Notes: generated by a model not told the origin, from the letters alone. Counted from the first letter of the stretch, positions 24,439 to 34,070 are shown. The stretch is 64,000 nucleotides of DNA from Runella zeae DSM 19591 (GCF_000423565.1 NZ_KE384042.1:152480-216479); one strand, 5' to 3'. A program made the numbers and translations.

Positions 24439-27400
24439 TTAAGTATTTTTTACCTCTACTTTGGGGGGAATCAGCCGGTACAAGACTGGTGTCACAATCC
24501 TCGATAACAAAGTAGAACTAATAAGACCGCCTATAAGCACCCATGCTAGAGGTGAATAAAGAGGATTGGCTTCGATAGCCAGTGGAATAAGTCCGCCTAT
24601 GGCGGTAAGGGAAGTAAGCACGATAGGAACAAAGCGTATTTCGCCCGCTTCTTGAATCGCTTCTAAAAGCGGCAGACCTTCTTCACGAAGCTGATTTGTG
24701 AAATCAACCAACAAAATCGAGTTTTTGACCTCAATCCCAATCAAAGCTATCAACCCAATCACCGCGATGAAAGAAAGAGGATAACCCACAATCCAAAGCA
24801 TCGTAAAGGCTCCAATGATACCCAAGGGAATTACCGATAGTACAATCAAGGAACTTTTGAAAGTCCCAAACTCTAAAATCAGAACGCCGATGAACCCAAA
24901 AGCTGTGATAAGAATAATTGTACCCAATCCGCCAAATGATTTCTCGCGGGCTTCTAATTCGCCAGCGGCTTTGTAAGTGAAATCTTGAGGAAATTGATAT
25001 TTTTCGAGCTTATCGATTACTTCTTTATAAACATTATCAACCAAATAGCCATTTTTTACAAAAGCCGAAATAGTCACAAACCTGTCACGGTCATAGTGGC
25101 GTATTTGATTGGTGGATACTTCAAACTCAATGTCGGCTACTTGACGGAGCGGGATGGATGCACCTGCCAGGGTATTGACATATAGATTTTTTAGAATGTC
25201 AGAATTCGTGGTTTTGCCTTTGGGGAGAGTCACATTGATATTGTAGTCATCGCCCTTGGAGTCTTTGTAAGTACCAATATTCAAGCCTGCAATGGCAAGT
25301 CTTACCGTTCGGTTTATATCTGCTATCGATACGCCGAGCATTCCCGCTTTTTCTTTGTTGATTTTTACCCGTAAATCTGTACGTCGGGTAGTCAGCGGAT
25401 TTTTGACATAAATAGTCCCGGGAGTGGCTTTCAAGATTTTTTCTACGTCGGCAGCTACATTTCTTAGTTTGTCGAGGTCTTCACCCATTACCCTAATAGC
25501 GATAGGAGCTTCTGTATTAGGCCCCTGCTCAAAATCTACCACTTCGACGTTGGCATTAGGGATGTAGCGTAGGCGTTGGCGGAGGCGCTCAATGACTTTC
25601 TCTTTTTCAGGAGGATTGATTTCGTCTTGAAGTTGGACAAAAACTTCTGCATAGTTGCTTGATTCTGAACGTTCAATCACATTGTAGTACATCCGAGGAA
25701 CGCCTCTTCCAGCACTACTCGTGAAAAATTTTACTTCGGGTACCGTTTTGAGCTCATTTTCAATAAGTCGAGTGGCACGGTTGGTTTCATCAAGCGTACT
25801 TCCTTCGGGAGTCTCTAGCGTGACCCTAAACATGGGCTTCTCTGATTTTGGAAATAACCCAAATCCAATGATTTTGGGGATAGTAAGAGATGCACCAAAA
25901 AGCAAACCTGCTACCAGTAGGGTAGGAAGGGGATGGCGTAAAGCCCAATTCAAAAGGCGGCTGTAAGACCCAGAAATGAGTTTTTTCAGCGCTCTTAAAA
26001 ATATATTTCCTTCGGGATTGTGGTTGTTTTCTAACAATCGGCTGCTCAAAAAAGGAACGATAGTGAGCGAAACCAACATAGATGCCAAAATGGTGGTCAC
26101 TACCGCCGTAGGAAGGCTTCTGATAAAGTCGCCCGAGGCTTCTGGTAGAAATATCAATGGCAGAAAAGCCAAGATAAGGGTGACAGTACAGCCAATTACC
26201 GCCAAGGTAATTTGCTTTGTTGCTTTGACCGCCGCATCGCGTTTAGAATAGCCGTCGCGCATCCATCGTTCGATATTTTCGACCACCACAATCGAATCAT
26301 CCACCAAAATACCCAACGCCACAATCAACCCTACCACGCTCAATTGGTTGATACTGTAGCCTAGATAATGCACGGCTGTCAATCCAATAGAGAGTGATAA
26401 TGGTATTGAAATCATAACTACCAACGCAGCCCTAAAACCCAAAGGAAGCAATGTAAGTGCTACTAAAAGAATAGCGATACCAAAATCTTTGGCAAAACGA
26501 TCCAAGCGACGATCTACACTGACCGATTGGTCAAAGTATTTTACCATTTTGATATGCTTAGGCATTCCTTTTTCAAAGGCTGCCAGTGTTGCGTTGAGTT
26601 TTTTACCCGTTGCAGTGATATTTTTTCCAGCTTTTTGAGCTGCTACTACAAGTACTGCTCGTCGGCCATTGAGGCGAGTGTAGTTGGTTTCGTCTTCATA
26701 GTTGAAATCCACCTCGGCCACATCGCGTAGATAGATGATTTTTTGGCCATTGGTAGCCACTATGGTACTCCGAATCTGGTCGAGTGATTCATAATCCCCA
26801 CTGGTTTTGACGTTGAATCGGCGGGCACCTTCTTGTACACTCCCTGCCGGGATGTTGAGATTTTCGGCTTGAAGTGCCCCCAATACGCGATTGATGGCGA
26901 TTCCTTCTTGGGCCATTTTCTCGATGTTGAGCGAAATTCGGACGTTTTCTTTGGGAAAACCAAAATCTTTGACACTTCGTAAATCTTTATTTTTTTCTAA
27001 AACCTTACGAAGTTTTTCGGAATAATCGGCTAGCTCTTTGTATGAAGCTACTTCCGATACCAAAGCGACCTGTACAATATTTACCAAACCAGGGTCAAAT
27101 TGGAAGTACCGTATGTCAAAAATATCAGTTGGTAAAATGCCCCTCATACTATTGACTTCACGGGCAACTTCCTGCTTTTTTTCATCATTGTCAACACCGT
27201 ATTCATATTCTAGCATAAAAACCGCTAGACCATCATCAATGGTGGTTCGGATATTGTTGACATCTTTGAGTTCATTGAGGCGCTTTTCGACAGGGTCCAC
27301 TACCAGTTCTTCCATGTCTTTGGGGTCGGTGCCGGGATAAATCACCGTTATCACAAACGTAGGCGCTTCAAAAATAGGGTCTTCTGAACGAGGCATATTG

Positions 27401-27489
27401 AAGAGCGAATTGAGACCCAGTGCCACAACGCCCACAAACATGACGAGCATGAACTGCCAGTTTTTGACGGAAAATTCTGAAAGATTCAT
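24439..27489 (-). CDS. RND-family efflux transporter (AcrB/MexB-like inner-membrane pump)
   Basis: The 1016-residue protein has the RND plan: 12 spans with two large periplasmic loops. The proton-relay helix reads GILVDDSIVVVENIERW around residue 400, with the conserved D-D pair, and the mirror motif GIEVKNSILLVDF lies in the second half. It probably expels hydrophobic or toxic compounds with the adaptor and channel encoded beside it. Closest in style are Bacteroidota efflux pumps in the hydrophobe/amphiphile exporter class; the substrate cannot be predicted. It is last in the TolC-MFP-RND order (60 bases after the adaptor) and likely repressed by the TetR at 30685. Confidence 0.93.
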   Translation of the reverse strand: MNLSEFSVKNWQFMLVMFVGVVALGLNSLFNMPRSEDPIFEAPTFVITVIYPGTDPKDMEELVVDPVEKRLNELKDVNNIRTTIDDGLAVFMLEYEYGVDNDEKKQEVAREVNSMRGILPTDIFDIRYFQFDPGLVNIVQVALVSEVASYKELADYSEKLRKVLEKNKDLRSVKDFGFPKENVRISLNIEKMAQEGIAINRVLGALQAENLNIPAGSVQEGARRFNVKTSGDYESLDQIRSTIVATNGQKIIYLRDVAEVDFNYEDETNYTRLNGRRAVLVVAAQKAGKNITATGKKLNATLAAFEKGMPKHIKMVKYFDQSVSVDRRLDRFAKDFGIAILLVALTLLPLGFRAALVVMISIPLSLSIGLTAVHYLGYSINQLSVVGLIVALGILVDDSIVVVENIERWMRDGYSKRDAAVKATKQITLAVIGCTVTLILAFLPLIFLPEASGDFIRSLPTAVVTTILASMLVSLTIVPFLSSRLLENNHNPEGNIFLRALKKLISGSYSRLLNWALRHPLPTLLVAGLLFGASLTIPKIIGFGLFPKSEKPMFRVTLETPEGSTLDETNRATRLIENELKTVPEVKFFTSSAGRGVPRMYYNVIERSESSNYAEVFVQLQDEINPPEKEKVIERLRQRLRYIPNANVEVVDFEQGPNTEAPIAIRVMGEDLDKLRNVAADVEKILKATPGTIYVKNPLTTRRTDLRVKINKEKAGMLGVSIADINRTVRLAIAGLNIGTYKDSKGDDYNINVTLPKGKTTNSDILKNLYVNTLAGASIPLRQVADIEFEVSTNQIRHYDRDRFVTISAFVKNGYLVDNVYKEVIDKLEKYQFPQDFTYKAAGELEAREKSFGGLGTIILITAFGFIGVLILEFGTFKSSLIVLSVIPLGIIGAFTMLWIVGYPLSFIAVIGLIALIGIEVKNSILLVDFTNQLREEGLPLLEAIQEAGEIRFVPIVLTSLTAIGGLIPLAIEANPLYSPLAWVLIGGLISSTLLSRIVTPVLYRLIPPKVEVKNT

Positions 27490-27549
27490 CGGAAAAATGT
27501 TTTCTATGACATACCTATCCCCGAAGGATAGATATTGGATTCATGGTTG

Positions 27550-28626
27550 TTATTTCACTATTACGGAAGACGATTCGGTCAAAAAAGCGCTCCCCGCCGT
27601 CACTACTTCTTGGATGTTTTCCAATCCATTGGTGATGAGTACTTTATCGCCATCTATAAACCCTATCTGTACAGGTAGCCTTTTTACTTTTTTACGAGTA
27701 TCATCAAGTACATACACAAAGGCATCCTTTCCATTGCCTTCTACGATGGCCTCAATGGGTACTTTGATATAAGAGCGATTTTGGACGGGTTTGAGTTGTA
27801 CTTTGGCAAACAAGCCCGCAGCTAGTCTCTTGCCGTTGGGGGTTATTTTGATTTCAATTTCATAGAGTTTGTTCATGGGGTCGGCAGCGGGGGCCAATTT
27901 CTTAACGATACCCATAAACGTTTCGTTGGGATAAGCGTCTAGCCCAATGGAGGCTTGGTCTCCTACTTTGAGCCTTGCCCAGTCTTTGTCAGACACGCCC
28001 ACTCTCACCACCCAATCTCCCTGACGGTCGGAGGTAAGATAAAAAATCGGAGTGCCGGGGCCAGTAAGTTCGCCTTCATTGGCCATTTTTTTAATCACTG
28101 CACCGTCGATAGGAGAGGTGATTTGGGCATACGAACGATTAAACTGTGCTATTTGAAGGTTTTGCTTTGCTACATCTAGGGCGGTTGTGACATTTTGCAT
28201 TTGTTCGAGGGTCGCCGCTGTGTCTTTAAACATATTTTGGACTCGCTTAAAATCACGCTCTGCTTTTTCGACCCCATATTGTGCTTGATTCACTTGGGCA
28301 TCTATTTCGGTCAAGTTGAGAGAGGCAAGTAGCTGTCCTTTGCGGACCTTTTGTCCTTCTGCAACATAGATTTTTTGGATTATCCCCCCAATCTTAAACG
28401 ACAGTCGGGCTTCTTCCGAAGAGGCAACCAGCCCCGAGGCGGTGATGCCTTCAGATCTACTGACTGTTTGGACGGGTGAGAGGGAAATAGGAACAAGGAC
28501 TTCTTCGGTAGAAGTCTCTTTTTGAGCATTTTCTTTGTCGTTACTGCACGAAAAGACAGCCAGTAGGGATGTAGTAACCGCCAGAAAAACAGGCCATAAA
28601 CGTGATTTATTGTGAAAGTAATTCAT
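27550..28626 (-). CDS. RND efflux periplasmic adaptor (membrane fusion) lipoprotein
   Basis: The 358-residue protein has a lipobox (LLAVFSCSND), then the adaptor plan: lipoyl-like half-motif (KIGGIIQKIYVAEGQKVRKGQLLASL near residue 75), a coiled-coil hairpin (VNQAQYGVEKAERDFKRVQN), a second lipoyl half (YAQITSPIDGAVIKKMANEGE), a beta-barrel region and a membrane-proximal domain. It bridges the inner-membrane pump and outer-membrane channel. It lies 42 bases after the channel gene and before the pump gene. Confidence 0.93.
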   Translation of the reverse strand: MNYFHNKSRLWPVFLAVTTSLLAVFSCSNDKENAQKETSTEEVLVPISLSPVQTVSRSEGITASGLVASSEEARLSFKIGGIIQKIYVAEGQKVRKGQLLASLNLTEIDAQVNQAQYGVEKAERDFKRVQNMFKDTAATLEQMQNVTTALDVAKQNLQIAQFNRSYAQITSPIDGAVIKKMANEGELTGPGTPIFYLTSDRQGDWVVRVGVSDKDWARLKVGDQASIGLDAYPNETFMGIVKKLAPAADPMNKLYEIEIKITPNGKRLAAGLFAKVQLKPVQNRSYIKVPIEAIVEGNGKDAFVYVLDDTRKKVKRLPVQIGFIDGDKVLITNGLENIQEVVTAGSAFLTESSSVIVK

Positions 28627-28668
28627 GACTTTTTAGGTTTTATTAGAAAATAGTCTATTCCTACTGAT

Positions 28669-30036
28669 TTATTTGATTGCGGTAATTTTATTTAGGTTAG
28701 CCTGCTTATTCAGAACATCAAATTGGGCCAACGATTGCTGTAATTGTGCCGTTAGGACTTCGTTTTGAGCGCGTACATACTCAATCAAAAGCACATTGCC
28801 ATTACGATAGCGACTGTCAATAATTCTAAAGTATTGCTGTGCTTTGTTTACCCCGTCCACGTAGGTTTGAAAAGATTGGCGAGCGGCCTCCAATTCATAA
28901 AATGCTTGTGTCGTTTGGAGTTCTATTTGACGTTCGACTTCCAGTTTTTTGGTCTGGAGTATTTCCGTTTGAATTTTGGCTTGTTGGGTTTTTGATTTTC
29001 GTTCGTATCCTTTAAACAAATCCCATTGCAATCCGATTTGGGCAACGACATAGGCTTGGTTGGAAAAAGTATACCCAAATCCTTGGAAACCAGTGTTTGC
29101 ACCGATAAAAAAAGACGGTATTCGAGCGGCTTTTTCGTTGAGTGTAATAGCTGTTTGAGATGCCAATATTGACTGCTCTAATTGTTTGAGCTCTTGTCGA
29201 TTAGCAAGCGCGAGTTGGGATAAGGACGATGCCGTTTCGGACGTCGATAATTCAGGTGAGAATTTAGCTTTTACAAATACCGAATCAATTTCAACCGAAG
29301 ATGCTAGGTCTTTATTGAGTAAAAAATTGAAATAAGCCTTCGCCGTTTTTTGATTTTTTTCGGAGTTGGCTATTTGTTGTTTTAGCTTGCTTATTTCGTA
29401 TTCCGCCCCTACCACCGCATCTTTCGTAACAACATTGTTTGAAGCCAAGCGTTGATTCAATCTCAGCAATTCTTGCAATGTTTTTTCGGCGTTGTTATAT
29501 ATTTTGAGCGCCTCTTCTGCTTGTAAAACCTGAAAATACGCCCCTTCGATATTGTAGCGAAGCTCATTCTCTACTACTCTTTTTCGTGCTTCTTGGGCGG
29601 TGAGCAATGTCTTTTGAATCAGATAGTTGTACTGAATTTCGGGGTTGAAAATAGCGTACTGAATCGCAAACTTGGTATCATGAAAATTATTGGGAGCGAG
29701 CAGTTCGTCTACATTGGAGATTTGTGGGAATACGCTCGATTGGGTAAGTTGGTTGAGAGTGCTATAGACGGGATTGAGCAAATCTCCCACCGGAAACTGT
29801 AACCTGCGCCCACCCGCTGCCAATGAGTAAGTAGGATTAAAACTTACTTTGGGGTAAAACAGCGCCTTGGCTTGTCGAATCGTTTCGCTGGCTTTTTTTA
29901 TTTCTAGCCCTTCTTGTTTGAGAATGAGATTGTTTTGTAGGCCCTCTTGTACATATGCTTCCAAAATGGCTGATTGTTGGGCGATTACTTCCTCACCTAG
30001 TAGGAGCAATACCACTAAAAAAAAACTCCTAATCAT
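28669..30036 (-). CDS. TolC-family outer-membrane efflux channel
   Basis: The 455-residue protein has a signal peptide (MIRSFFLVVLLLLGEEVIAQQ) and the repeated helical/strand OEP organisation, with long amphipathic helices such as LLTAQEARKRVVENELRYN and RYRNGNVLLIEYVRAQNE, the latter a typical TolC phrase. It forms the outer-membrane exit of the efflux pump. It is first in the efflux operon. A dyad almost identical to one in the tetR promoter lies at 30047-30061, 11 bases before the start codon. Confidence 0.92.
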   Translation of the reverse strand: MIRSFFLVVLLLLGEEVIAQQSAILEAYVQEGLQNNLILKQEGLEIKKASETIRQAKALFYPKVSFNPTYSLAAGGRRLQFPVGDLLNPVYSTLNQLTQSSVFPQISNVDELLAPNNFHDTKFAIQYAIFNPEIQYNYLIQKTLLTAQEARKRVVENELRYNIEGAYFQVLQAEEALKIYNNAEKTLQELLRLNQRLASNNVVTKDAVVGAEYEISKLKQQIANSEKNQKTAKAYFNFLLNKDLASSVEIDSVFVKAKFSPELSTSETASSLSQLALANRQELKQLEQSILASQTAITLNEKAARIPSFFIGANTGFQGFGYTFSNQAYVVAQIGLQWDLFKGYERKSKTQQAKIQTEILQTKKLEVERQIELQTTQAFYELEAARQSFQTYVDGVNKAQQYFRIIDSRYRNGNVLLIEYVRAQNEVLTAQLQQSLAQFDVLNKQANLNKITAIK

Positions 30037-30046
30037 ATCATATTTA

Positions 30047-30061
30047 ATAAACAGTGTTCAG
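30047..30061. promoter_or_regulatory. candidate TetR operator in front of the efflux channel gene
   Basis: The plus strand reads ATAAACAGTGTTCAG. The same 15-mer in the tetR promoter, read on the minus strand, is CTAAACACTGTTCAG (13 of 15 identical). Both are near-palindromes around AACANTGTT. A weak -7 candidate (CATATTTA, 30039-30046) abuts it, as at the tetR promoter, but would place transcription start near the start codon. Confidence 0.55.
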
Positions 30062-30232
30062 AAAAACGATAAAAAAATTTACTTGCTGATTATTCCCAAA
30101 AAAGTGTGCTTGAATAAGATAGGATAACTAGGGACATAGCCTAAGATATGCTTTCTTGCTGAGGGTGAAAATGGAAAGATGTTTGTCGGCATAAGCGCTT
30201 GATTTTAAGAGAATTTATGTTGGCTGTATTAT

Positions 30233-30658
30233 TTATAAAACTAAGATAATCAAACACATGACTGCAATAATGAAACATAAGGGAGAATAATAGAGAGTAT
30301 CCATCTTTCCAAAATCAGTATGCTTTATCTTTTTGAAGAAACCCACATACCGAAATTCGCCAATCGATCTTATCAAAAAAAGAAAACCAATGACGGCAGT
30401 GGCATAACTGAGGTAGATTTCATTCCACAGGGGAAGTGAAATAAAATGGGCTTTTGTGCCAATGATTCCCGCAAACCCAAATAGTCCTAAGGCCACTATG
30501 ATAGTTTCAGCAGCCCCAGGCTTGAAAAGCAATTGTCCCGTTACTGTTTTGGGAACTGCTAGATCTATCCATTTTTTGCCGCCTACGGCCCAGTAAAGAT
30601 GCAGCACTCCAATCGACAGAAAGGTACAGATTAAGGCGAATGCAAAAAAGGTATACAT
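30233..30658 (-). CDS. DUF3995-like four-helix membrane protein
   Basis: The 141-residue protein has four hydrophobic spans and the phrase HLYWAVGGKKWID near residue 20, typical of DUF3995, with FKPGAAETIIVALGLFGFAG and IRSIGEFRYVGFFKK. Its function is unknown. It lies 26 bases downstream of the tetR gene and shares its direction, so the two are co-transcribed, which hints at a role in the same stress response as the pump. The 196 bp between it and the tolC-like gene hold the second TetR dyad and nothing else I can name. Confidence 0.75.
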   Translation of the reverse strand: MYTFFAFALICTFLSIGVLHLYWAVGGKKWIDLAVPKTVTGQLLFKPGAAETIIVALGLFGFAGIIGTKAHFISLPLWNEIYLSYATAVIGFLFLIRSIGEFRYVGFFKKIKHTDFGKMDTLYYSPLCFIIAVMCLIILVL

Positions 30659-30684
30659 TGTAAAATAGGTTGTATATCAGATTA

Positions 30685-31302
30685 TTATAATGATTCTCTT
30701 AGCATCGACGTAAACAAAACAAAAGACTGCTGCATACCTTGTAGCTCCTGACCATCCTGAAACATGGTCATACGATTTTTGAGATATATGCTCACCAATC
30801 CATGCATATAAGACCATATCGTAAGAGCAGATATTTCGATGTTTTTATTTTTGAAGTAGCCGGCATTCACACATTCGGTAATTACTTCTTTTAAAAAACC
30901 GAATGCTTTAAGGCCGTCCTCCCATATTTCTTCACGGCAGGCCAAAGCCTCCATTGGAGCTTTCATGATAAACATTAAATCGTATAATTCGGGGTTTTCT
31001 ATGGCATATTTGATGTATTGGTGTCCCATTTCGAGTAGTCTAGCAAAGGGGTCATGGATACTTCTTACTTGGCCAAGTTCTTGCATCATTTTGAGGAAGG
31101 CATCCTCATGTAGTGCAAACAATAGTTCGTTTTTATCTTTATAGTATAAATAAATAGTAGCAGGGCTGTACTCAATAGCGTCAGCAATGCCCCGAATGCT
31201 TGTTTTTTCGTAACCTTGTTCCAAAAAAAGCTTACGAGCAGCATTCAAAATAAGCTTACGCATATCTTCTTTCTCTCTTTCTTTTCTCTCTGCAATACCC
31301 AT
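30685..31302 (-). CDS. TetR/AcrR-family transcriptional repressor
   Basis: The 205-residue protein has the N-terminal TetR helix-turn-helix: FLEQGYEKTSIRGIADAI, then YSPATIYLYYKDKNELLFAL near residues 48-67. The C-terminal ligand domain is all-helical, with a TetR_C-like region (MFIMKAPMEALACREE). It lies upstream of a DUF3995 gene and an RND operon in the same direction. Its own promoter contains a 15-bp dyad between -33 and -7, and a second copy precedes the channel gene, so it probably represses itself and the pump and releases on ligand binding. Confidence 0.9.
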   Translation of the reverse strand: MGIAERKEREKEDMRKLILNAARKLFLEQGYEKTSIRGIADAIEYSPATIYLYYKDKNELLFALHEDAFLKMMQELGQVRSIHDPFARLLEMGHQYIKYAIENPELYDLMFIMKAPMEALACREEIWEDGLKAFGFLKEVITECVNAGYFKNKNIEISALTIWSYMHGLVSIYLKNRMTMFQDGQELQGMQQSFVLFTSMLRESL

Positions 31303-31344
31303 CGTACTTAGTAGTAAATCTTATTTATATGTGAATAAACAATG

Positions 31345-31374
31345 CAAATATACTGAACAGTGTTTAGTGAGCAA
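31345..31374 (-). promoter_or_regulatory. tetR promoter with an operator filling the spacer
   Basis: On the minus strand a TTG (31374-31372), a 19-bp spacer and TATATTTG (31352-31345) match the consensus exactly. The dyad CTGAACAGTGTTTAG occupies 31353-31367, so a bound repressor would block RNA polymerase. This is the standard layout for TetR autoregulation. Confidence 0.75.
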
Positions 31375-31591
31375 ATAATTTTTCAAAAATTATAAAAATG
31401 TCCTCTTCTGATATTGCTACTCATTGCGAAATGTAGACAAATGTTATCTTTTTAATTGTTTGAGAAACAGGTATTTGTATAGATTTTATGCTTCTCCATT
31501 TAAGAAATTTATGTTAAGAAATTGGATTAGAAATAAATTTTAATAATAATCTTTTGTATCTTGCACAAACCTAAAAACCCCTTGTATCGGT

Positions 31592-32104
31592 ATGGGTAGG
31601 AAAGTCTTAATATTGAATCAAGATTACTCCGCGTTGAGTATTTGCTCCGTTCCCAAAGCCTTTTTGTTGGTCTATCTCAACAAGGCAGAGTTAGTAGCCG
31701 AGTCTTCCTCTTATTTTTTGCGTACAGTAAGTGATACGTTTCCGATGCCAACGGTCATACGGTTACATCGTTATATCAACTTACCTTATAAAGGAGTGAT
31801 GATGACTCGGCAAAATATATTCAAGAGAGATTCGCATCGGTGTGTGTATTGTGGGGCGCAAGAAGATCTTACATTAGATCATGTAATGCCAAAGTCACGC
31901 GGGGGACGCACTAGTTGGGATAATTTAGTAACAGCTTGTAAAAGGTGCAATACCCGTAAAGGTGACTATACACCCGATGAGGCTTCGATGCCGATGAAGC
32001 ATCGCCCTTTTAAACCCTCCTTCATTATGTTTTTACGTGAGTTTTCTGGTTCGACAGAGGAATCGTGGAAGCCTTTTTTGATGAAAAGAGAAAAGGTTCA
32101 TTAA
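31592..32104 (+). CDS. HNH endonuclease domain protein
   Basis: The 170-residue protein has a C-terminal HNH nuclease fold: CVYCG near residue 88, LTLDHVMPKSRGG (the catalytic His), WDNLVTACKRCNTRKGD. The paired C-x-x-C motifs bind a structural zinc and the D-H, N, and H/K positions fit an active site. The N-terminal 80 residues (KVLILNQDYSALSICSVPKAFLL) are typical of a conserved housekeeping subfamily in Bacteroidota and Cyanobacteria rather than of restriction or phage systems. Its role is unknown. It sits directly upstream of rpsA. Confidence 0.85.
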   Translation: MGRKVLILNQDYSALSICSVPKAFLLVYLNKAELVAESSSYFLRTVSDTFPMPTVIRLHRYINLPYKGVMMTRQNIFKRDSHRCVYCGAQEDLTLDHVMPKSRGGRTSWDNLVTACKRCNTRKGDYTPDEASMPMKHRPFKPSFIMFLREFSGSTEESWKPFLMKREKVH

Positions 32105-32109
32105 AAAAA

Positions 32110-32140
32110 TTGCTTTTTTTGGTGAAAGTATCTACTTTTG
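32110..32140 (+). promoter_or_regulatory. consensus promoter of rpsA
   Basis: TTG at 32110-32112, a 20-bp spacer and TACTTTTG at 32133-32140 match the Bacteroidota promoter. Transcription would start near 32147, leaving a leader of about 85 bases before the chosen start codon. S1 synthesis is autoregulated through its leader in other bacteria; whether that holds here is not visible. Confidence 0.75.
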
Positions 32141-32232
32141 CACTCCGTTTGCGAAAGCTAAGATTTTTTTCACCAAATTTCAGCCACTTTGCCTGATGGC
32201 TGATGTATAGAAAGGCAATTTTAAAATCTCTT

Positions 32233-34050
32233 ATGAGTAAAACTCAATTAACTGATTTCGATTGGGATAGAGCTGATAACCGCGGCTTCGGTAGCGGCTA
32301 TACTGCATCTGAGAGAGCTCAGATGGAACAATTAATCAATGGGACACTCTCACCAGTCGCCGAAAAAGAAGTTGTAAAAGGAGTCGTGGTCGGTATGAAT
32401 GACCGCGAAGTGATTTTGAACATTGGCTCAAAATCTGACGGTATCGTACCGCGCTCAGAATTCCGTGATTTGACGGATCTGAAAATCGGCGACGAAATTG
32501 AAGTGTATATCGAAAATCAAGAAGATCCCAACGGACAGTTGATTTTATCCCGCAAAAAAGCACGTGTAATCACTGCTTGGGACAATATCCAGAAGTCATT
32601 TGATCATGATTTGGTAATCGACGGATTCGTAAAACGCCGTACCAAAGGTGGTCTGATTGTAGATATTTATGGTATCGAAGCTTTCTTGCCAGGTTCACAA
32701 ATCGATGTGAAGCCTATCCGCGACTTCGATATCTTCGTAGGTAAGAAAATGGAAGTGAAAGTTGTGAAGATCAACCATGCCAACAACAACGTGGTAGTAT
32801 CTCACAAAGTACTTATTGAGAAAGACCTTGAAGCACAACGTCAACAAATCCTTACTAACCTTGAAAGAGGCCAAGTACTTGAAGGTGTAATCAAAAACAT
32901 GACTAAGTTCGGGGTATTTATCGATCTTGGTGGTGTGGATGGTTTGTTGCACATTACTGATATTTCTTGGGGCCGCATCAATGATCCTTCGGACTTGTTG
33001 CACCTCGACCAAAAAATCAACGTGGTTGTGCTTGACTTCGACGAAGACAAAAAGCGTATTTCTCTTGGTATGAAGCAATTGCAGGCTCATCCTTGGGAAG
33101 CACTTGCGGCAGAAATCGAAATCGGTTCTAAAGTAAAAGGTAAAGTGGTGAATGTAGCAGATTATGGTGCATTCCTCGAAATCATGCCTGGCGTAGAAGG
33201 ATTGATTCACGTATCTGAAATGTCTTGGTCGCAGCATTTGCGTAACCCACAAGATTTCTTGAAAATTGGAGATGAAGTAGAAGCCGTTGTATTGACACTT
33301 GATCGTAACGAACGTAAAATGTCACTTGGCTTAAAACAACTCACTGCTGATCCTTGGACTCGTCAAGAAATCATTGACAAGTATGCTGTAGGTACAGTAC
33401 ATAAAGGTGTAGTACGCAACTTGACAAACTTCGGTCTTTTCCTTGAATTGGAAGAAGGTATCGACGGACTTGTACACGTATCTGACCTTTCTTGGACCAA
33501 AAAAATCAAACATCCTAGTGACTTCATCAAAGTAGGTGATGAGCTTGATGTAATGGTACTCGAACTAGACGCTGAAAACCGTCGCTTGTCTTTAAGTCAC
33601 AAGCACCTTGAAGAAAACCCATGGGATACGTTTGAAAGCGTATTTACTGTAGGATCTGTTCACAAGTGTACTATTGTAGCAAAAGGCGATAAAGTAGCCA
33701 CTCTCGAATTGCCTTATGGTATTGAAGGAGTAGCTATCCTTAAAAATATTGTGAAAGAAGACGGTAGCGTTGCTGAAGTTGGAGAATCACTTGATTTTAA
33801 AGTGACTGAGTTCCACAAAGAAGAAAAACGCATCGTACTTTCTCACACCAAAACTTGGCAAGAGAAAGAAGAGCCTAAAGTAGAAGAGAAACTCAAGCCC
33901 GCTGCAAAAGCAGAAAAACCTAAAGATGCTGAAAAAGCAACTCTAGGGGATTTGGAAGCACTCTCTGCTTTGAAAGAGCAACTTGAAGAAGGAGAAAAAA
34001 GAAAAAAATCTGCTCCTTCTAAGAAAACAAAAGAAGCGGAAACCGAATAA
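32233..34050 (+). CDS. rpsA: 30S ribosomal protein S1
   Basis: The 605-residue RNA-binding protein helps mRNA dock on the small ribosomal subunit. It contains six S1 (OB-fold) domains: around VVKGVVVGMNDREVILN, VIDGFVKRRTKGGLIVD, VLEGVIKNMTKFGVFIDLGG, VKGKVVNVADYGAFLE, VHKGVVRNLTNFGLFLE and a divergent sixth (VHKCTIVAKGDKVATLE), then a charged, disordered tail rich in K and E. Domains 3-5 are the best conserved. I start at MSKTQLTDFDWDRADN; a start 30 bases upstream (32203) is possible. It has its own promoter (32110). Confidence 0.95.
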   Translation: MSKTQLTDFDWDRADNRGFGSGYTASERAQMEQLINGTLSPVAEKEVVKGVVVGMNDREVILNIGSKSDGIVPRSEFRDLTDLKIGDEIEVYIENQEDPNGQLILSRKKARVITAWDNIQKSFDHDLVIDGFVKRRTKGGLIVDIYGIEAFLPGSQIDVKPIRDFDIFVGKKMEVKVVKINHANNNVVVSHKVLIEKDLEAQRQQILTNLERGQVLEGVIKNMTKFGVFIDLGGVDGLLHITDISWGRINDPSDLLHLDQKINVVVLDFDEDKKRISLGMKQLQAHPWEALAAEIEIGSKVKGKVVNVADYGAFLEIMPGVEGLIHVSEMSWSQHLRNPQDFLKIGDEVEAVVLTLDRNERKMSLGLKQLTADPWTRQEIIDKYAVGTVHKGVVRNLTNFGLFLELEEGIDGLVHVSDLSWTKKIKHPSDFIKVGDELDVMVLELDAENRRLSLSHKHLEENPWDTFESVFTVGSVHKCTIVAKGDKVATLELPYGIEGVAILKNIVKEDGSVAEVGESLDFKVTEFHKEEKRIVLSHTKTWQEKEEPKVEEKLKPAAKAEKPKDAEKATLGDLEALSALKEQLEEGEKRKKSAPSKKTKEAETE

Positions 34051-34055
34051 TTTAT

Positions 34056-34063
34056 TATATTTG
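34056..34063 (+). promoter_or_regulatory. -7 element of the tRNA-Cys gene
   Basis: TATATTTG matches TAnnTTTG exactly and is followed by CGCTCCC, a common initiation context in this phylum. It lies about 50 bases before the tRNA. No -33 TTG is seen. Confidence 0.6.
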
Positions 34064-34070
34064 CGCTCCC

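Noticed and set aside
26527..27340. Plus-strand reading frames across the efflux pump gene
   Set aside because: They are antisense shadows of an intact RND gene and have low-complexity serine/threonine composition.
31592..32104. HNH endonuclease as part of a defence or mobile system
   Set aside because: It lies beside rpsA among core genes, its N-terminal part is that of a housekeeping subfamily, and no methylase, phage or transposase gene is nearby.
32203..32232. Ten-residue extension of S1
   Set aside because: The shorter start is the usual MSK beginning for this family; the extension cannot be excluded but is not favoured.
32336..33513. Several minus-strand reading frames of 60-185 codons inside rpsA
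   Set aside because: They are antisense shadows of a highly conserved gene, without a family pattern, promoter or spacing.
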